Source: Mesostigma viride (taxonomy: Eukaryota; Streptophyta; Mesostigmatophyceae; Mesostigmatales; Mesostigmataceae). From it: a stretch of 64,000 bases of DNA. The notes under the pieces are model-generated. The model made no database searches. It had not been told where the DNA came from and was given only the letters and a program-made list of their open reading frames with translations. The stretch covers positions 6,110,908-6,174,907 of the forward strand of contig RPFO01000065.1 in the NCBI GenBank assembly GCA_009746045.1, read 5' to 3'. Every line of letters starts with the position of its first letter. Position 1 is the first letter of the stretch. A program made the translations under genes and the position numbers. Below are positions 9,889 through 20,182 of the stretch, in pieces.

Positions 9889-10767
9889 GTGCAATCAGGG
9901 CAGGGTCTCATGCAGCGGATGCTGGACCAGCTCGGGCGTCAGGGCGATCACTCAGTCGCCACCTCAGTAGGCTACGAGGCCGCTTCCCGGGCAGCCTCAC
10001 ACGAGGAGTGGTCGATGGGGGACTTCATACGGACCATTCCGGGGAGGACCGTAAGACACGGTGGGCCGGGGCTTCGAACGGAGAAGTTGTGTGTGGTGTT
10101 CGAGGGACCCTTGATCTCGGTCCCTACTGGTATGCACCTGCCCGCCCCTTTGGTTTTTCAAGCGGGCCCTTGGTGCGCGGTTGACCGTGGTGCTTATTGG
10201 GAACAACTAGAAATCACCTTCTTCCCACAGGCGCCGCTGCCCTTGCCGCAACCTGACGACCTTCGTTTTCCCCGGACGGTGGGCCACACGGTGCGGTTCG
10301 GTACCGAGGATTGGTGGGATTGGAGGTATCAGGTGGATGGAGTGGGGCACGTGGTTACGCCGCCCAAGGTGGCCCCGGCGGAAGGGCGTGCCTTCCTGGA
10401 ACGGGTGGTGCCGGACATTGTAGGGCCCCCCAGGGCGACCATCCTTGAGGATCACGTGCGCACCGAGGTTTTTATGATGGGGGTGAAGTTTGTTCGTGAT
10501 CACCGCTGTGGGGTGGCGGATTGGTCGGCGCTGACCCTTCTCTTTACCCACCCCCAGTATCTCGCTGGGTTCCTGGCCATGTGGCCCCGGGGTACGTGGG
10601 TGGAGCTGTCCCGGTTGGGTCGGCAGAAGACGTCCCCATATCAGATCGCCTTCGAGGTGGACCTATGTGCGCATCCAGGGGTGATGACTCATATTATGAC
10701 CCCCGTGGGGCGACGGGCTCTCCTTGAGGCCCAGCAGCTGCGGCGGAATACTAGCGGCGGACGCTAG
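9889..10767 (+). CDS. Unknown protein upstream of a 3' LTR (retroelement 3' ORF?)
   Basis: This 292-codon frame has normal composition and ATG 9889 as its first start. I do not recognise the family. It is rich in W, P and hydrophobic residues in the middle and ends in a basic tail (LLEAQQLRRNTSGGR). There is no zinc knuckle, protease, RT or integrase motif. It stops 206 bp before the polypurine tract at 10974 and the LTR at 10988, where LTR retrotransposons carry the last internal gene. It may be a gag-like or extra 3' ORF of a truncated element, or an unrelated gene beside a solo LTR. No 5' LTR was found upstream. Confidence 0.5.
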   Translation: MQSGQGLMQRMLDQLGRQGDHSVATSVGYEAASRAASHEEWSMGDFIRTIPGRTVRHGGPGLRTEKLCVVFEGPLISVPTGMHLPAPLVFQAGPWCAVDRGAYWEQLEITFFPQAPLPLPQPDDLRFPRTVGHTVRFGTEDWWDWRYQVDGVGHVVTPPKVAPAEGRAFLERVVPDIVGPPRATILEDHVRTEVFMMGVKFVRDHRCGVADWSALTLLFTHPQYLAGFLAMWPRGTWVELSRLGRQKTSPYQIAFEVDLCAHPGVMTHIMTPVGRRALLEAQQLRRNTSGGR

Positions 10768-10973
10768 AGTATATATTTCAGTTTCGGGATGGATAGCGGA
10801 GTCCAATCCCCAAGGTTTTGGCTACTACGTCAGGGTTGGGCATGTGTATCAACCTCTAGAGGAACTGGCATTACTGACCTGCGGGTGAACCGAGGTCGGG
10901 ACATAGTACTCTTATAGTAGTCTTGTTTTGTGATCCTATTATACCTTTGTACGGTAGGGACTACCGACCCCCG

Positions 10974-10987
10974 TGGGGGGGGAGGAG
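10974..10987 (+). promoter_or_regulatory. Polypurine tract (plus-strand primer) before the LTR
   Basis: A purine run GGGGGGGGAGGAG directly abuts the TGTTACG start of the LTR. This is the usual place for the second-strand primer of LTR retrotransposons. Confidence 0.7.
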
Positions 10988-11570
10988 TGTTACGTCCCGG
11001 CCCTTTAGGTCGGACGTAACAATGGAATAAATTACTAAGGCCTTGTGGCCGTTGTACCAAGTTTTATGGACATTGGCTATTGTGTGAATTGGACTAGTTA
11101 TTTTGGTCCTAGGTTGCCCTTTTAGGGACCGGTGCTGTGGCGCCGCGCCAGTTATGAGTCTGTCCGAAGTACTAGACGTGGATCCTGTAGTTGAGGGTCG
11201 ATGTCGGCCCGGATCCTACGTGGAATGATTGGCTTGGATTGTTCCAGGGAAATGGGCGTGTACCTGCGCCGCAATCAACCTAGGTTAAATTGGTCCGAGG
11301 ACGAGAGTCTCGTCCTCTTGGTTTGATGAATGATAAGTGCGAATACGCCTACACATTGAACCCGGGGCAATTATCCATTTGTATTTGGTGTTGCTAGCCA
11401 TTATAAGTGTGTACTAATTAGCTTGGCATCAAGCCGTGATGCCAGATATCTCACGACTCACGTCGTGAAGCGCAACCTACTTTAGGCTACCTTGAATTAT
11501 TCCTAATTCCGGCAAGAAGGGTCTTTCGCTACGTAGCTCAGGCTAGGTGTGTCTGGGCTGGGACGTAACA
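10988..11570 (+). mobile_element. LTR of a retrotransposon (583 bp)
   Basis: It starts TGTTACGTCCC and ends GGGACGTAACA, a perfect 11-bp terminal inverted repeat with the canonical TG...CA ends. A polypurine tract lies immediately upstream, so this is probably the 3' LTR of a plus-oriented element. A TATA-like TTATAAG sits near 11402. No second copy occurs in the window, so the 5' part is lost or is outside it. Confidence 0.8.
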
Positions 11571-12035
11571 GAAAATACAGCATACCGTAGCTAGCAATAG
11601 CCACGGTCACGCCTTACGCTATTTGCAGGCACCATCATGCCCGGAGCTACCCAATAAAAGTCTGCACAAATCTCGGTTTAGCCGAGAGTCCGGGCGTTCG
11701 GAATGAATAAACATGTGTTAAGAAGTCGAAACACCATGGAAATACCAAGCATGGTGCCGCAGCAGACCCGAGTCCTGCCGTAATAATATGTATGCCGGTT
11801 TCCAGGGTTTCCGCATGAAAGTTGGGTGAGAAACTGGAAAAATCTACGTTTCCTTTGCATGCCCCAGTACCTCAACAAACTCGTAGAAACCTCATTATCA
11901 ACCTTTGAACGCATCATCATGGTCGTGCCACCCAACAGCCACTGAAATTCGCGCGAAAACTGGCGAGATCTACCTGCCGCCATCGCCGTCGTCTTCACCT
12001 TCGTCCCGCAAAAATGCCTGATTTCAGTGGTACAT
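11571..12035. other. Gene-free stretch
   Basis: No supported gene or repeat boundary. The short minus-strand frame at 11678-12067 has no recognisable features. Confidence 0.5.
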
Positions 12036-12236
12036 ATTTGTTTGCAGCTGTCACAAAAAAAATCCAAAAAATACCAGGATTTTTTCTTGAGTTCTACGGG
12101 ATGTAAGGAGGCCGTCCACCGAGTTTCAGACCGAAAATCTCGTATCTACTGTGCCTGCCACGTGTCAGATTACAACGCGATACATCGCGAACGTTCTAAC
12201 CCTACAACGCGATACATCGCGTTGTAAAAAAACACG
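12036..12236 (+). mobile_element. MITE-like dispersed element, copy A
   Basis: About 200 bp reappear reverse-complemented at 21508-21712 and in part at 55286-55372. The shared blocks are GCAGCTGTCACAAAAA, ACCAGGATTTTTTCTTGA, a TCAGACC-type block, GTCAGATTACAACGCGAT and a terminal imperfect palindrome ACAACGCGATACATCGCGTTGT. There is no coding capacity. The family is unknown. Confidence 0.7.
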
Positions 12237-12339
12237 GGTTAAGGTCACTTGGGCCGCAGCATGTTGGTGACTCCGTTCTTTCTTTGGGTGCGAAAATATG
12301 CCGAGCTACCTATTATAACATGACCCCCCCAAGAGGAAG

Positions 12340-12550
12340 GGTCAAGTGCTCTCTCTCCCTTCTTTGGTCGCCATGCAGGACAAGACGCGGTGGCAGAAGA
12401 TTGTCAAGGCTCACACGCCTGACCCTGTGGGCAAGCCACCTCCCCCCAAGAGGAGGAGGCATTTTGATGAGTAGGGTAGTTAGGCTTTTCTAGACTAGAT
12501 AGCTTTGAGTTAGGTTAGTTCGATTACGCGGCTTCCAGTCCCCTCCACCC
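12340..12550 (+). mobile_element. 3' end of another non-LTR element (C-terminal codons and UTR)
   Basis: A reading frame ends in VGKPPPPKRRRHFDE and a TAG near 12473. It is followed by GTAGTTAGGCTTTTCTAGA, which matches the segment at 21450-21505 (KRKGRFAE stop, GTAGTTAGGGTTTTCTAGA). Basic C-termini of this type also end the ORF2 frames of the LINE copies nearby, so this is inferred to be a 3' remnant of a related family. Confidence 0.4.
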
Positions 12551-12551
12551 A

Positions 12552-12684
12552 TTAATTAGAAACATAACTCCGTTGGGAGTACATGTAGCACATATCCCTG
12601 AGAAGGGGCAAATGGCTTTTAATACATTCTGGGCTACTTCCTGCAAGGGTGGGAATGTAAGCTACCCTTGCTCTAGGTGCACCA
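12552..12684 (-). mobile_element. 3' part of an antisense ORF1-only LINE derivative (copy X, interrupted)
   Basis: Read on the minus strand this is a 3' UTR with a hairpin (ACTCCCAACGGAGT) and a TAATTAAT tail at 12552. The same 3' end terminates copies Y and Z. It is interrupted at 12684 by LINE-1 and resumes at 20108-20182, so LINE-1 inserted into it. No ORF remains. Confidence 0.75.
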
Positions 12685-12731
12685 CCACCTAGACCACCAC
12701 AGGCAGGGTTCGTAATTTTCCGGAACCAGCT

Positions 12732-14074
12732 ATGGCAGAAACTCCGTCAACCGCCTCCCCTTCTCTCTCCGAGAGGGAGGCTTCAGCGCCCAACACGATT
12801 ACGCAACTAATTGCAGATGCGGAAACCATTGCGACGCAGCCCCAGGCAAACGCGGCCGCCATTACCGCCTCCTCCAAGCGGCTTTGCTGCACCCCAGCCG
12901 ACGAGATGGAGAGCCAGATTCCCCCGCCATCGTCTTCCAAAGACACCCCCATTGACGACGCCATCGACGACGACGACGACGACGCTAACGACGCTGAGTT
13001 CGACCCAGCATCCTTCCTGCCTGGCCAGGTTGTCGACGAGCAGCAGTTCTTTTCGCTTACCGCCGAGCAGGCGCAGGCTATCCTGCGCCACCTGCACGAC
13101 ACCGGCAAGGAGATATATTTTCCTTACGCGTCTGGCGGGACCATTCCAGTGGACGCGCTCGCCGAATTGGACGAGCCACAGCTTCGACTTTCTGTTTTCT
13201 TGAGTCACGCGCAGGCCCCTTGCCTCCGGGCACTCTTTTCCGCTTTCGAGGACGCCGAGCACGGCACCGCCAACACCGGCCCGATGCTTCCCCGGAAGCA
13301 GCAGGCCTGCACAAGCTCAATAAGAAAGTCGCAGACATGGCTGCCCAACTCGGCGCCTTGTCCACCGCTATCAGCAAAGACACTGCTGAGCTCCACTCCA
13401 GCATTGCCGAGGTCAAGGCCGCCCTGACCAGCCCGCCCCAACCAGCCGCCCCCGCACCGGCCACCAGCTACGCTAACATGGTCAAACAGACGGACATTGC
13501 CAACCTGATGGAGGATGCCGCACGCAGGGGGGCTGCAGCCCACAAGACTGCTATCGAGGAGGACCTGCGCTCACGCAGTATAGTGGTCCGGTATTTTCAG
13601 GTCGCACAGGAGCCTGAAACGGACCTGATGCTAGCGCAACGCCTGTACCACAGCCTCATCGTGGGCCGGCTGCAACTGGGCAACGAACGCATCCGCATTG
13701 AGTCGGCAGCTTGGATGGCGGGCCAGCCTGGCCCCATCCGGGTGACCTTTGCGAATGTGGCCAACAAGGTGAAGGTGCTTTAGGCCCGCAAGCTCCTGGG
13801 CGGGAGAAACGCGCCGAGCCTCGACGACCTCCTCTCACCGGCCCAGCTAGTCATCAAGAATGGTCTGCTGGGCAGCGACGTGGCGATCAAGGCCAGGCAC
13901 GACGGCCAGAAGGTCTACGTCCGCCTCGTCCACGACACCCCCGTGCTATTCATCAACGGCCAGCGCACGGAGGCGCAGGCTCCTAACAAGCGGCACAAGT
14001 CGGGCCGTACCAGGCCCGCCCCAGCTGCGTCATCATCGTCTACGCACGTCCCGGGTATGGATGCCGCCCGGTAA
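12732..14074 (+). pseudogene. LINE ORF1 protein (nucleic-acid chaperone type), broken
   Basis: ATG 12732 follows the short 5' UTR of LINE-1. The N-terminus is acidic and low-complexity (DDAIDDDDDDAND near residue 80). The frame changes at about 13300 into one reading LNKKVADMAAQLGALSTAIS (coiled coil), then an RRM-like core (SIVVRYFQVAQEPETDLMLA). A TAG at 13781-13783 interrupts it, and the same frame continues with ARKLLGGRNAPSLDDLLSP to 14074, like the C-terminal domain of L1-type ORF1 proteins. One frameshift plus one nonsense codon make it a pseudogene. The antisense copies Y and Z encode a related protein. In intact elements ORF1p coats the RNA in the RNP. Confidence 0.75.
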
Positions 14075-14930
14075 GGGCACACCCTCGCGGCCTCGCGGTA
14101 CAATAGGCTTTGGGCACAGCCTTTATAAACAAGCCCCTTTCCATCCTCATGTCGCAGCGTGCGAGCATGATCAGGATGCAAGGTCGCCAGGCACGCCACG
14201 GTCAACCTTCCCGCCAATTTACCAGCCTCACACGCCTCCTAGCCCGCCTTGAGCGGGATGAGGCCCAGTCGACACGCCGGCGACCCCAGCCAGGACGGAG
14301 ACGACGCATATCCGTCCTGAAAGAAAGCCTCCATGCGTTGACAAGCATTAACCCCAGTCGCCACCCCCCCCCCCCCCCCCCCCCGGCCCCCCCACCCCCA
14401 CCCCCACCTCCAGCACTACCCTTCTCCACCCCCACCCCCACCCCCACCCCCCCGCTAATAGGGCAACGGCCCATTCTTGGTATTGCAAGTTTTAACGTGC
14501 GCACCCTCCCTGCAGATCCTTCTACAAGCGGCGGCACCCCAGCACGCCAACGCGTCGACGAGCTGATCGCCCTGTGCGCCGACAACAAGATCGCTGTTCT
14601 TGGAGTCCAGGAGCACCGACGCACCGTTGACCCTCAGCACGCGGTCAACGGTCTGCTGGTCGACGACCTGCGGGCAGGCTGGCGGTTCCACTATGGTGGC
14701 GGCGATGCGCCGGGCCAAGGTGGTGTGGGCCTCTTGTGCTCGCCGGCAGCATCAGATCGAGCAGCTCCAGTCCATCGTGCTGCGGTCCCCGCGTGTGCTA
14801 GTGGCCACTTTTTCAGCCACTGAGGGCCATTCCCACCACACGCTAACCGTTATCGTGGGATATGCACCACATGCGGGTCGAGCTCAGGCGGAACGTGAGG
14901 CCTTCTTCGACGCCCTCAAGGAGGAGGAGG

Positions 14931-15583
14931 TAGGGCTGGCACATCCGCCGCATACCGAACACGGACATGTTCGGGGGAATACCGAACATGTGCGGTGTTC
15001 GGGTCGGCAAAAATGTTCGGCCGAACATGTGCTGTTCGGGTTCGGGTCACCTGGAAACTTGCAGAACATGTTCGTGTCCGTATTCGGGTCACCCTGGGAA
15101 CCGGGCGAACATGTTCGCCTCTGACCCGGTACCGAACATTTCTGGCGGAATCCCTGTAGTACCATCCAGTGATCCGACTAGGCAACGCTTCTCTGATGAA
15201 AAAGCGGCCTAGATTAGTCCGCCGACACGCTGGCAAGAGCAAAGCTGTTGTACGGTAGTAGAATTGTCTAAGCACGACCGGACTAGTTTAGGTAATGATT
15301 ACGTAATCATTATTAATTTATTGCGTATTATGAAAAGTGACAACAAACTATGTATAGTTTCTCACTTATTTTAATTTATTTAATGAATTGTTCGTGTTCG
15401 GTAAAATGTTCGGGTATGTTCGGGTTCGGGTTCGGGTCACTCAATCCTAAACAGTACATGTTCGTATTCGTGTTCGGGTCACCTGGGAATGTACCGAACA
15501 TGTTCGGGTTCGGGTTCGGGTACTCTCCCCAGGTGTTCGTGTTCGTGTCCGGGTCGAGAAAAGACCCGGATGTGCCAGCCCTA
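14931..15583. mobile_element. Non-autonomous hAT element (653 bp) with GTTCGGG repeats
   Basis: The terminal inverted repeats TAGGGCTGGCACATCCG are perfect over 17 bp, and the 8-bp target duplication GGAGGAGG (14923-14930, 15584-15591) matches the hAT rule. The interior is full of subterminal motifs of GTTCGGGT / ACCCGAAC type and has no transposase. It disrupts the LINE endonuclease. Confidence 0.92.
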
Positions 15584-15688
15584 GGAGGAGGCCAACATCC
15601 CAGCTCGGCACTTCCTGGTTATGCTGCTCGACGCCAACGCCACGCTGCCAGTTGGCACTGGGGGCGCTCAGTATTCCCCAACCAACAC

Positions 15689-17252
15689 CCGTGTTGGCTC
15701 GTACGGCACCTCGGGTATGAAAATACGCCGTATTCCACGGTACTGACGCTTTCGACCGCGTACGCCGTACGATTTTCACTGTTTTTCACTTTGGACTTAG
15801 CCGATTTTGGAGGTCGTGGACGTGTCACGCGGTGGGGAGAGGCCCAGACCTGTCAGTGGTACTGAAATTGCTGAAATTGCAGCGAGTGCATAGCTACTTG
15901 CTAGTACACGCGTGACGGTGTGCCTTTCTACATTTTTTGACAGGATTTTTTATTCGCGGGAGAAAAGCTGCGAGGGGACAGAGCATGCATGGCAGAATCA
16001 TAAGGTTAAGGTTTAGGGACGGGTGCACTTCCAGAAAGACGCAGAAGAGTGAAGACGCAATTAAAGCAAATAGAGGGTGCCGGGTGCGCCGGTTCATGTA
16101 TTGTGCGCTAGCTAGGCAATCCTAAAAGAGGCGACCATGCCTAGAGTTCCAGTCGTCAAAAGGGGAGAGGAGTATCAATACCTCCACCTGATTGACGAGG
16201 TGGAAAAGACCGTGAGTGGGGAAGACGTGGTAGTCGGCCAGAGGTGGCCAGGCGTGCAAGCTGTGCGATTACAAGTTCGGCAGGCCTGGCAACTTTAGCA
16301 AGGATCGCGCTGTCGGCCATCTCGGCCACATCCCCAACAAGGGAGCCACATTTTGCCAGCAGTCTAGGAATGTAGAAGGCCTGATCGGGAGGCTTCAGGC
16401 GGCTGAGGCAGCCCGGTTGGAAAAGAAGGAGCAAAAGGCAGTGCTCGGTGCCCGCGTTGCCAAGGCCCTTCTGCCTGCCGCTGCCCCGGGTGCTGGCCCT
16501 TGTGGCTCTGGCAAGGCAGTGCAGAAGACGATTCCACAGTGCTTTTCCAATGCGCAGCTCCAGGAAGTCCGCCTTGCCCAGGCCTCTTTCTTTTACGAGA
16601 ATGGCATTCCGTTTCACGTCGCCGCCAGCGCCTCGTACAAGAACATGATCGCGGCAGTGGCAAAGTATGGACCTGCCGCAGCAGTGAAGGTCAATTCTGG
16701 GTTCATTGCCAATGATTTTATTTCTTAGGGATTCGTGGCATGCACTTGTTGTCATTGTGCAGCGAAGTTGCCATCTATAGTGCTATGACATCCTCTGCAT
16801 CGAGGCTGCCAGAGCTCTGGGTGCATTATACCATTCAATCATGTATTATGTTGCATGTCAATAATGCATTGTAATAAAAGAGACCGGTGTTAGATGGTCA
16901 TTAGTTTGCGTGTCCACAATATACAAATGTACTTGAAGGATGTATTGCAATGTCGATCTAAGTGTGGCAGGTGGCAAGTCACGGCCATTATGCTCATTAA
17001 TGAATAGCAGAGAGCATAGTACATAGTAACATTTGTTGGATGCAGGGCCACACATCCTTAGAATACCCAGTACTTTAAGCCTTGGCCTCAATAATACCCC
17101 GTACTTTTTTAGCACAATCTCAAAAATACCCCGTATGCCGTACTGCGCACGTGTTTTTTCGCGTATTTTTTACCCCTCGCAAAAATACCTGTATTTTTAC
17201 AGTACGCAAGGGTTTTACCGAGTACCCCGTACTGCCGTACAGACCAACACGG
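15689..17252. mobile_element. hAT element (1,564 bp) with decayed transposase
   Basis: The ends CCGTGTTGGCTCGTACGGCA and, on the other strand, CCGTGTTGGTCTGTACGGCA match at 17 of 20 positions. The 8-bp duplication ACCAACAC occurs at 15681-15688 and 17253-17260. Subterminal GTACGG/CCGTAC words are frequent. It contains a transposase fragment (next entry) and sits in the LINE ORF2 about 100 bp downstream of the first hAT. Confidence 0.92.
16141..16728 (+). pseudogene. hAT transposase remnant (BED-like finger and DUF659-type segment)
   Basis: The plus strand encodes a CKLCDYKFGRPGNF...GHLGHI pattern near 16255-16330, a plausible BED zinc finger (C-x2-C then spaced H residues). After a frame change comes FYENGIPFHVAASASYKNMI near 16593-16652. 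The phrase FYENGIPF followed by a small hydrophobic helix and AVAKYGP is the hallmark of the DUF659 region that precedes the hAT catalytic core. The catalytic DDE region and the dimerisation domain are absent, and the frame stops at 16726-16728. The large minus-strand ORF over the same stretch is a shadow. Confidence 0.75.
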
Positions 17253-20107
17253 ACCAACACGACAGGGAGCCAACGGTAACACGCCTTTATTTGCGAATCT
17301 GCTGGCAGAATCTGCGCTGGTTGCATGCAATGCTTCTTTCGCACGCCCCGCTGAGCAGCTGGCCACCTTTTTTGGGCCGTCGGATCGGGTGGCCTTGACT
17401 ATGTCTGTGTACGCCGGGCTCAGCGCCCCTCAGTTGTCGATGCTCGCGTCCTGCAAGATTCTGTCAGCACGGTGGAATCTGATCATTGTCTCGTGCTCGC
17501 TCGCATCAGATTGCGGTTTCCTGGGGTGAAACCGTCGCGACAGCTGGCACCTCAGCCAGATCTGAAGGTGCTCCGGATTGTGCTGAAGGATGCCGACAAG
17601 ATGTCAGCAGAAGAACAGGCCGCTATGTCGCACAGGGATGATTTCCTGGCCGTATTCGACGCCGGGGGCAGCCGACAGCAGTTACACGCCATTCCGCCGC
17701 CGGGGGATATTTCAGTGATCCTCCGTGGTGTCGCAGCCAAGTATCGCCTGGCGGCCCGCACCCTTCCCACCTTGCCTCCGCGCCGGCAGCTTGCTGTCCA
17801 CCGTCACGCACCGACAGTGGTCGCCGCCAGGCAGATGCTCCGCCGCAACAGAGATCCGATCGCCAAACCTGGGCTGCAAGCAGCTCTGAGGGCCGCCTAC
17901 GAGCAGGCTGAGAAGGCAGATGCTCAGCAGATGGTCAAGGACCTGCGCAGCTGCCAGCAGAATAAGCACGACGGCAAAGGGGCCTGGTTCTGGTACAAGC
18001 GCCTCGGGCACCCGGACGGCCTCGGCCGGCCCCACCGCCACGACGTCCCCGGCGCCCCAGCCAAGCGGCTTCGTACCTGGGCCACGGCCACGGCCGAGGT
18101 CGTGGGGACAGCTGCGCCGCCCCCACCCCTGCTCCCAGCCGCCGCCGCCCGCCCGGCCGCCCTGGCCGGCCCCGCTGGGCCCCCTGCCCCGCCTAGGTCA
18201 GCGGCGGACTACCTAGTCCCCCCGCTGGTCGGCCCACTTGGCGACCCGTCTGACATGCATGCCTCCTTTCACCTCTCGCGAGGTCACGGAGGCGGTCCAG
18301 CGCCTGCGTTATGACGCAGCCACCGGCTCTGACGAGATTCCGGCCGCAGTTGTAAAACTTGCAGCCGAATTCGAGGACACAGGTGTTATGCTGCTCTTCC
18401 GGGACATCTGCAACCGCCTTCTGCTGTCGTCGCAACCACCTCCAGCGGCCTGGCAACACAGTTTTTGCACGATGCTGTACAAGAACAAGGGGTCGCCTGC
18501 CGACCCCGGCAACTACAGAGGGGTGTGCATTCAAAGTGCCCCCCTCAAGCTTCTTATGCGGCTCATCCTGAACCGCCTGCGCACGGCCCTGGACGGTCAC
18601 CTCAGCGAGACTCAGCACGGCTTCCGTTCAGGTCGCAACACAGTACAGGCGCTCTTCGCTACTCGCCGACTGGTGGAGGAACTGCAACGCCTTCAGCCTG
18701 GTGAGTCCCCTTTGCACCTTGTGCTGGTGGACTTCATCAAAGCCTTCGATTCGGTTTTCTGGCCTGCGCTTTGGGACATCCTCGAGTTGTTCCGGATCCC
18801 CCGCCCCCTGATTGCTGTCATCCGCAACCTGTATGAAGGGTCCACCACTTCGGTGCGCACTTCTTACGGGACCACGCCCCCATGCCCTTTACAGAAGGGT
18901 GTGTGGCAGGGCTGCGTGCTGTCGCCCTACCTGTTCATTATTGTTGTCGAATACGTAATGATTCAGGCGCGCAAGCGATTTGCCCGCATCGTGGGCAGGG
19001 AACCAGGAGTGCAGGTTGCTAACAAATTCTGGCATGGCGGTGCGGACACGGAGATTCGGCTAGCAGACATCATTTACGCAGACGACACCACCCTCTTCGA
19101 GGACACTGAGCACGTGCAGACATGGCTTGACTGCCTGGCTCTCGAGGCCCGCGCAGTGGGGCTTGAGGTCAGCAAGAAGACAGAGGCCCTGGCGGTTGGG
19201 CTCACCAACTCAGCGCCGCCCCTCTATCTCCTAGACGGCTCTCAAGTCCTGTATCGGGACCGCGTTAAGCTGCTGGGCAGCCTGCTCCCTAGCTGCGAGG
19301 TTGATGTGGACCATCGCATCTCCCTCGCCTGGCACGCTTTACGCCAGTACCGGGCCCTGTGGCGCAAGCCCCTGGGCAGGATCGAGAAACAGGACCTGTT
19401 CAAGGTCCTCGTCCTTCCTGTTCTCACGTATGGCGCCGAGACGTGGACCCTCACCGCCGACCTGGCCCGCAAGCTGGACGGCGCGGTCACCAGCATGCTG
19501 CGTTCCATTTTCAGAGTAGGATATGCTGCTCATGTCCGCAATGAGGACCTGTCTGTACCAGCTAGGGCATGCCCTATATCACCAGCACCATTAAGCAACG
19601 CCGCCTGCAGCTAGTAGGGCACCTAGCTCGCACCAACCAGGTAGACACCTCACGTGGCCCCCCCGCAGGACTGCGACCAGCCCAGCCTGGCCGGCACCTC
19701 CTGACGTGGGCTGGGCCCAGTGATGTTAGACGCCGCAAGGCCCGCACCTTCAAAGAACAGCTAGTAGAGGACATGGGGGGCCTAGGCCTCTCCGTGATTT
19801 GGAAGAAGATGATGGACAAGGCCAAGTGGGCCCAGGTCATAGAGGACAATGAGCCCCCCCCAGTGGGGAAGCGCCCGCGTGTGCAATCCCGCGGGAGGCA
19901 TGCCAGATAGCTCCCCCTAGGGCAACGTGCGGATGCCTAGATAGATGTTGTAGTTAGAATGCTGTTAGATAGATGTAGTATGTAGCCAATGTAGATAGAT
20001 TAGACCGGTAGGAATGTTTGCACCCATCCATCCATCCATCGGGGTTAATGCTCCGTGACTCCCCAACGGGAGCACGAGTCTAATTAATTAATTAATTAGG
20101 TGCACCA

Positions 20108-20182
20108 GGGCACCTGCACCCTCATAATCTTCACACTATGCCCAGCTAAGGGGGAGTATGTTATGTGGGGGAAGATCATCAT
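20108..20182 (-). mobile_element. Continuation of antisense LINE derivative copy X
   Basis: It resumes the sequence broken at 12684 (GCACCTGCACCCTCAT, then CCCAGCTAAGGGGGAG) and is paralleled at 21850-21935 in copy Z. It ends where the TAAT tail of copy Y begins, so copy X is 5'-truncated or was overwritten. Confidence 0.7.

Larger units (their letters stand above)
14110..19910 (+). pseudogene. LINE ORF2: AP endonuclease and reverse transcriptase, broken
   Basis: From 14110 a proline-rich linker leads to the endonuclease start (ILGIASFNVRTL at ~14475, then AVLGVQEHR). A frameshift near 14735 moves to the frame with IVGYAPHAGRAQAEREAFF. Two hAT elements (14931-15583, 15689-17252) then split the endonuclease. 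Its end resumes at about 17275 and reaches ESDHCLVLARIR (SDH motif, ~17475). After a linker (17472-18270) and another frame change, RT spans about 18240-19610 with LVDFIKAFDSVFW, QGCVLSPYLF and YADD at 19075-19086. The C-terminal region (YGAETWTL...RRLQLVGHLARTN) shifts frame near 19550, where two 4-bp insertions are present relative to copy 2, and ends in a TAG at 19908-19910. It would nick the target and prime cDNA, but it cannot be made intact here. Confidence 0.85.
12685..20097 (+). mobile_element. Full-length non-LTR retrotransposon (LINE-1 of this window) with two nested hATs
   Basis: The 10-bp direct repeat AGGTGCACCA flanks it at 12675-12684 and 20098-20107, which fixes both ends. It carries ORF1 (coiled coil, RRM-like C-terminus) and ORF2 (AP endonuclease, reverse transcriptase), a 3' UTR with a CATCCATC run and a CTCCCCAACGGGAG hairpin, and a TAAT-repeat tail instead of poly-A. 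Removing the two hAT insertions and their duplicated 8 bp leaves about 5.2 kb. The microsatellite tail and the ORF2 C-terminus fit RTE- or L1-like groups, but the clade needs a tree. It is inactive, because both ORFs are broken. Confidence 0.9.

Noticed and set aside
16156-16755. 199-codon minus-strand ORF in the second hAT
   Set aside because: The opposite strand encodes recognisable hAT transposase phrases, so this frame is a shadow.
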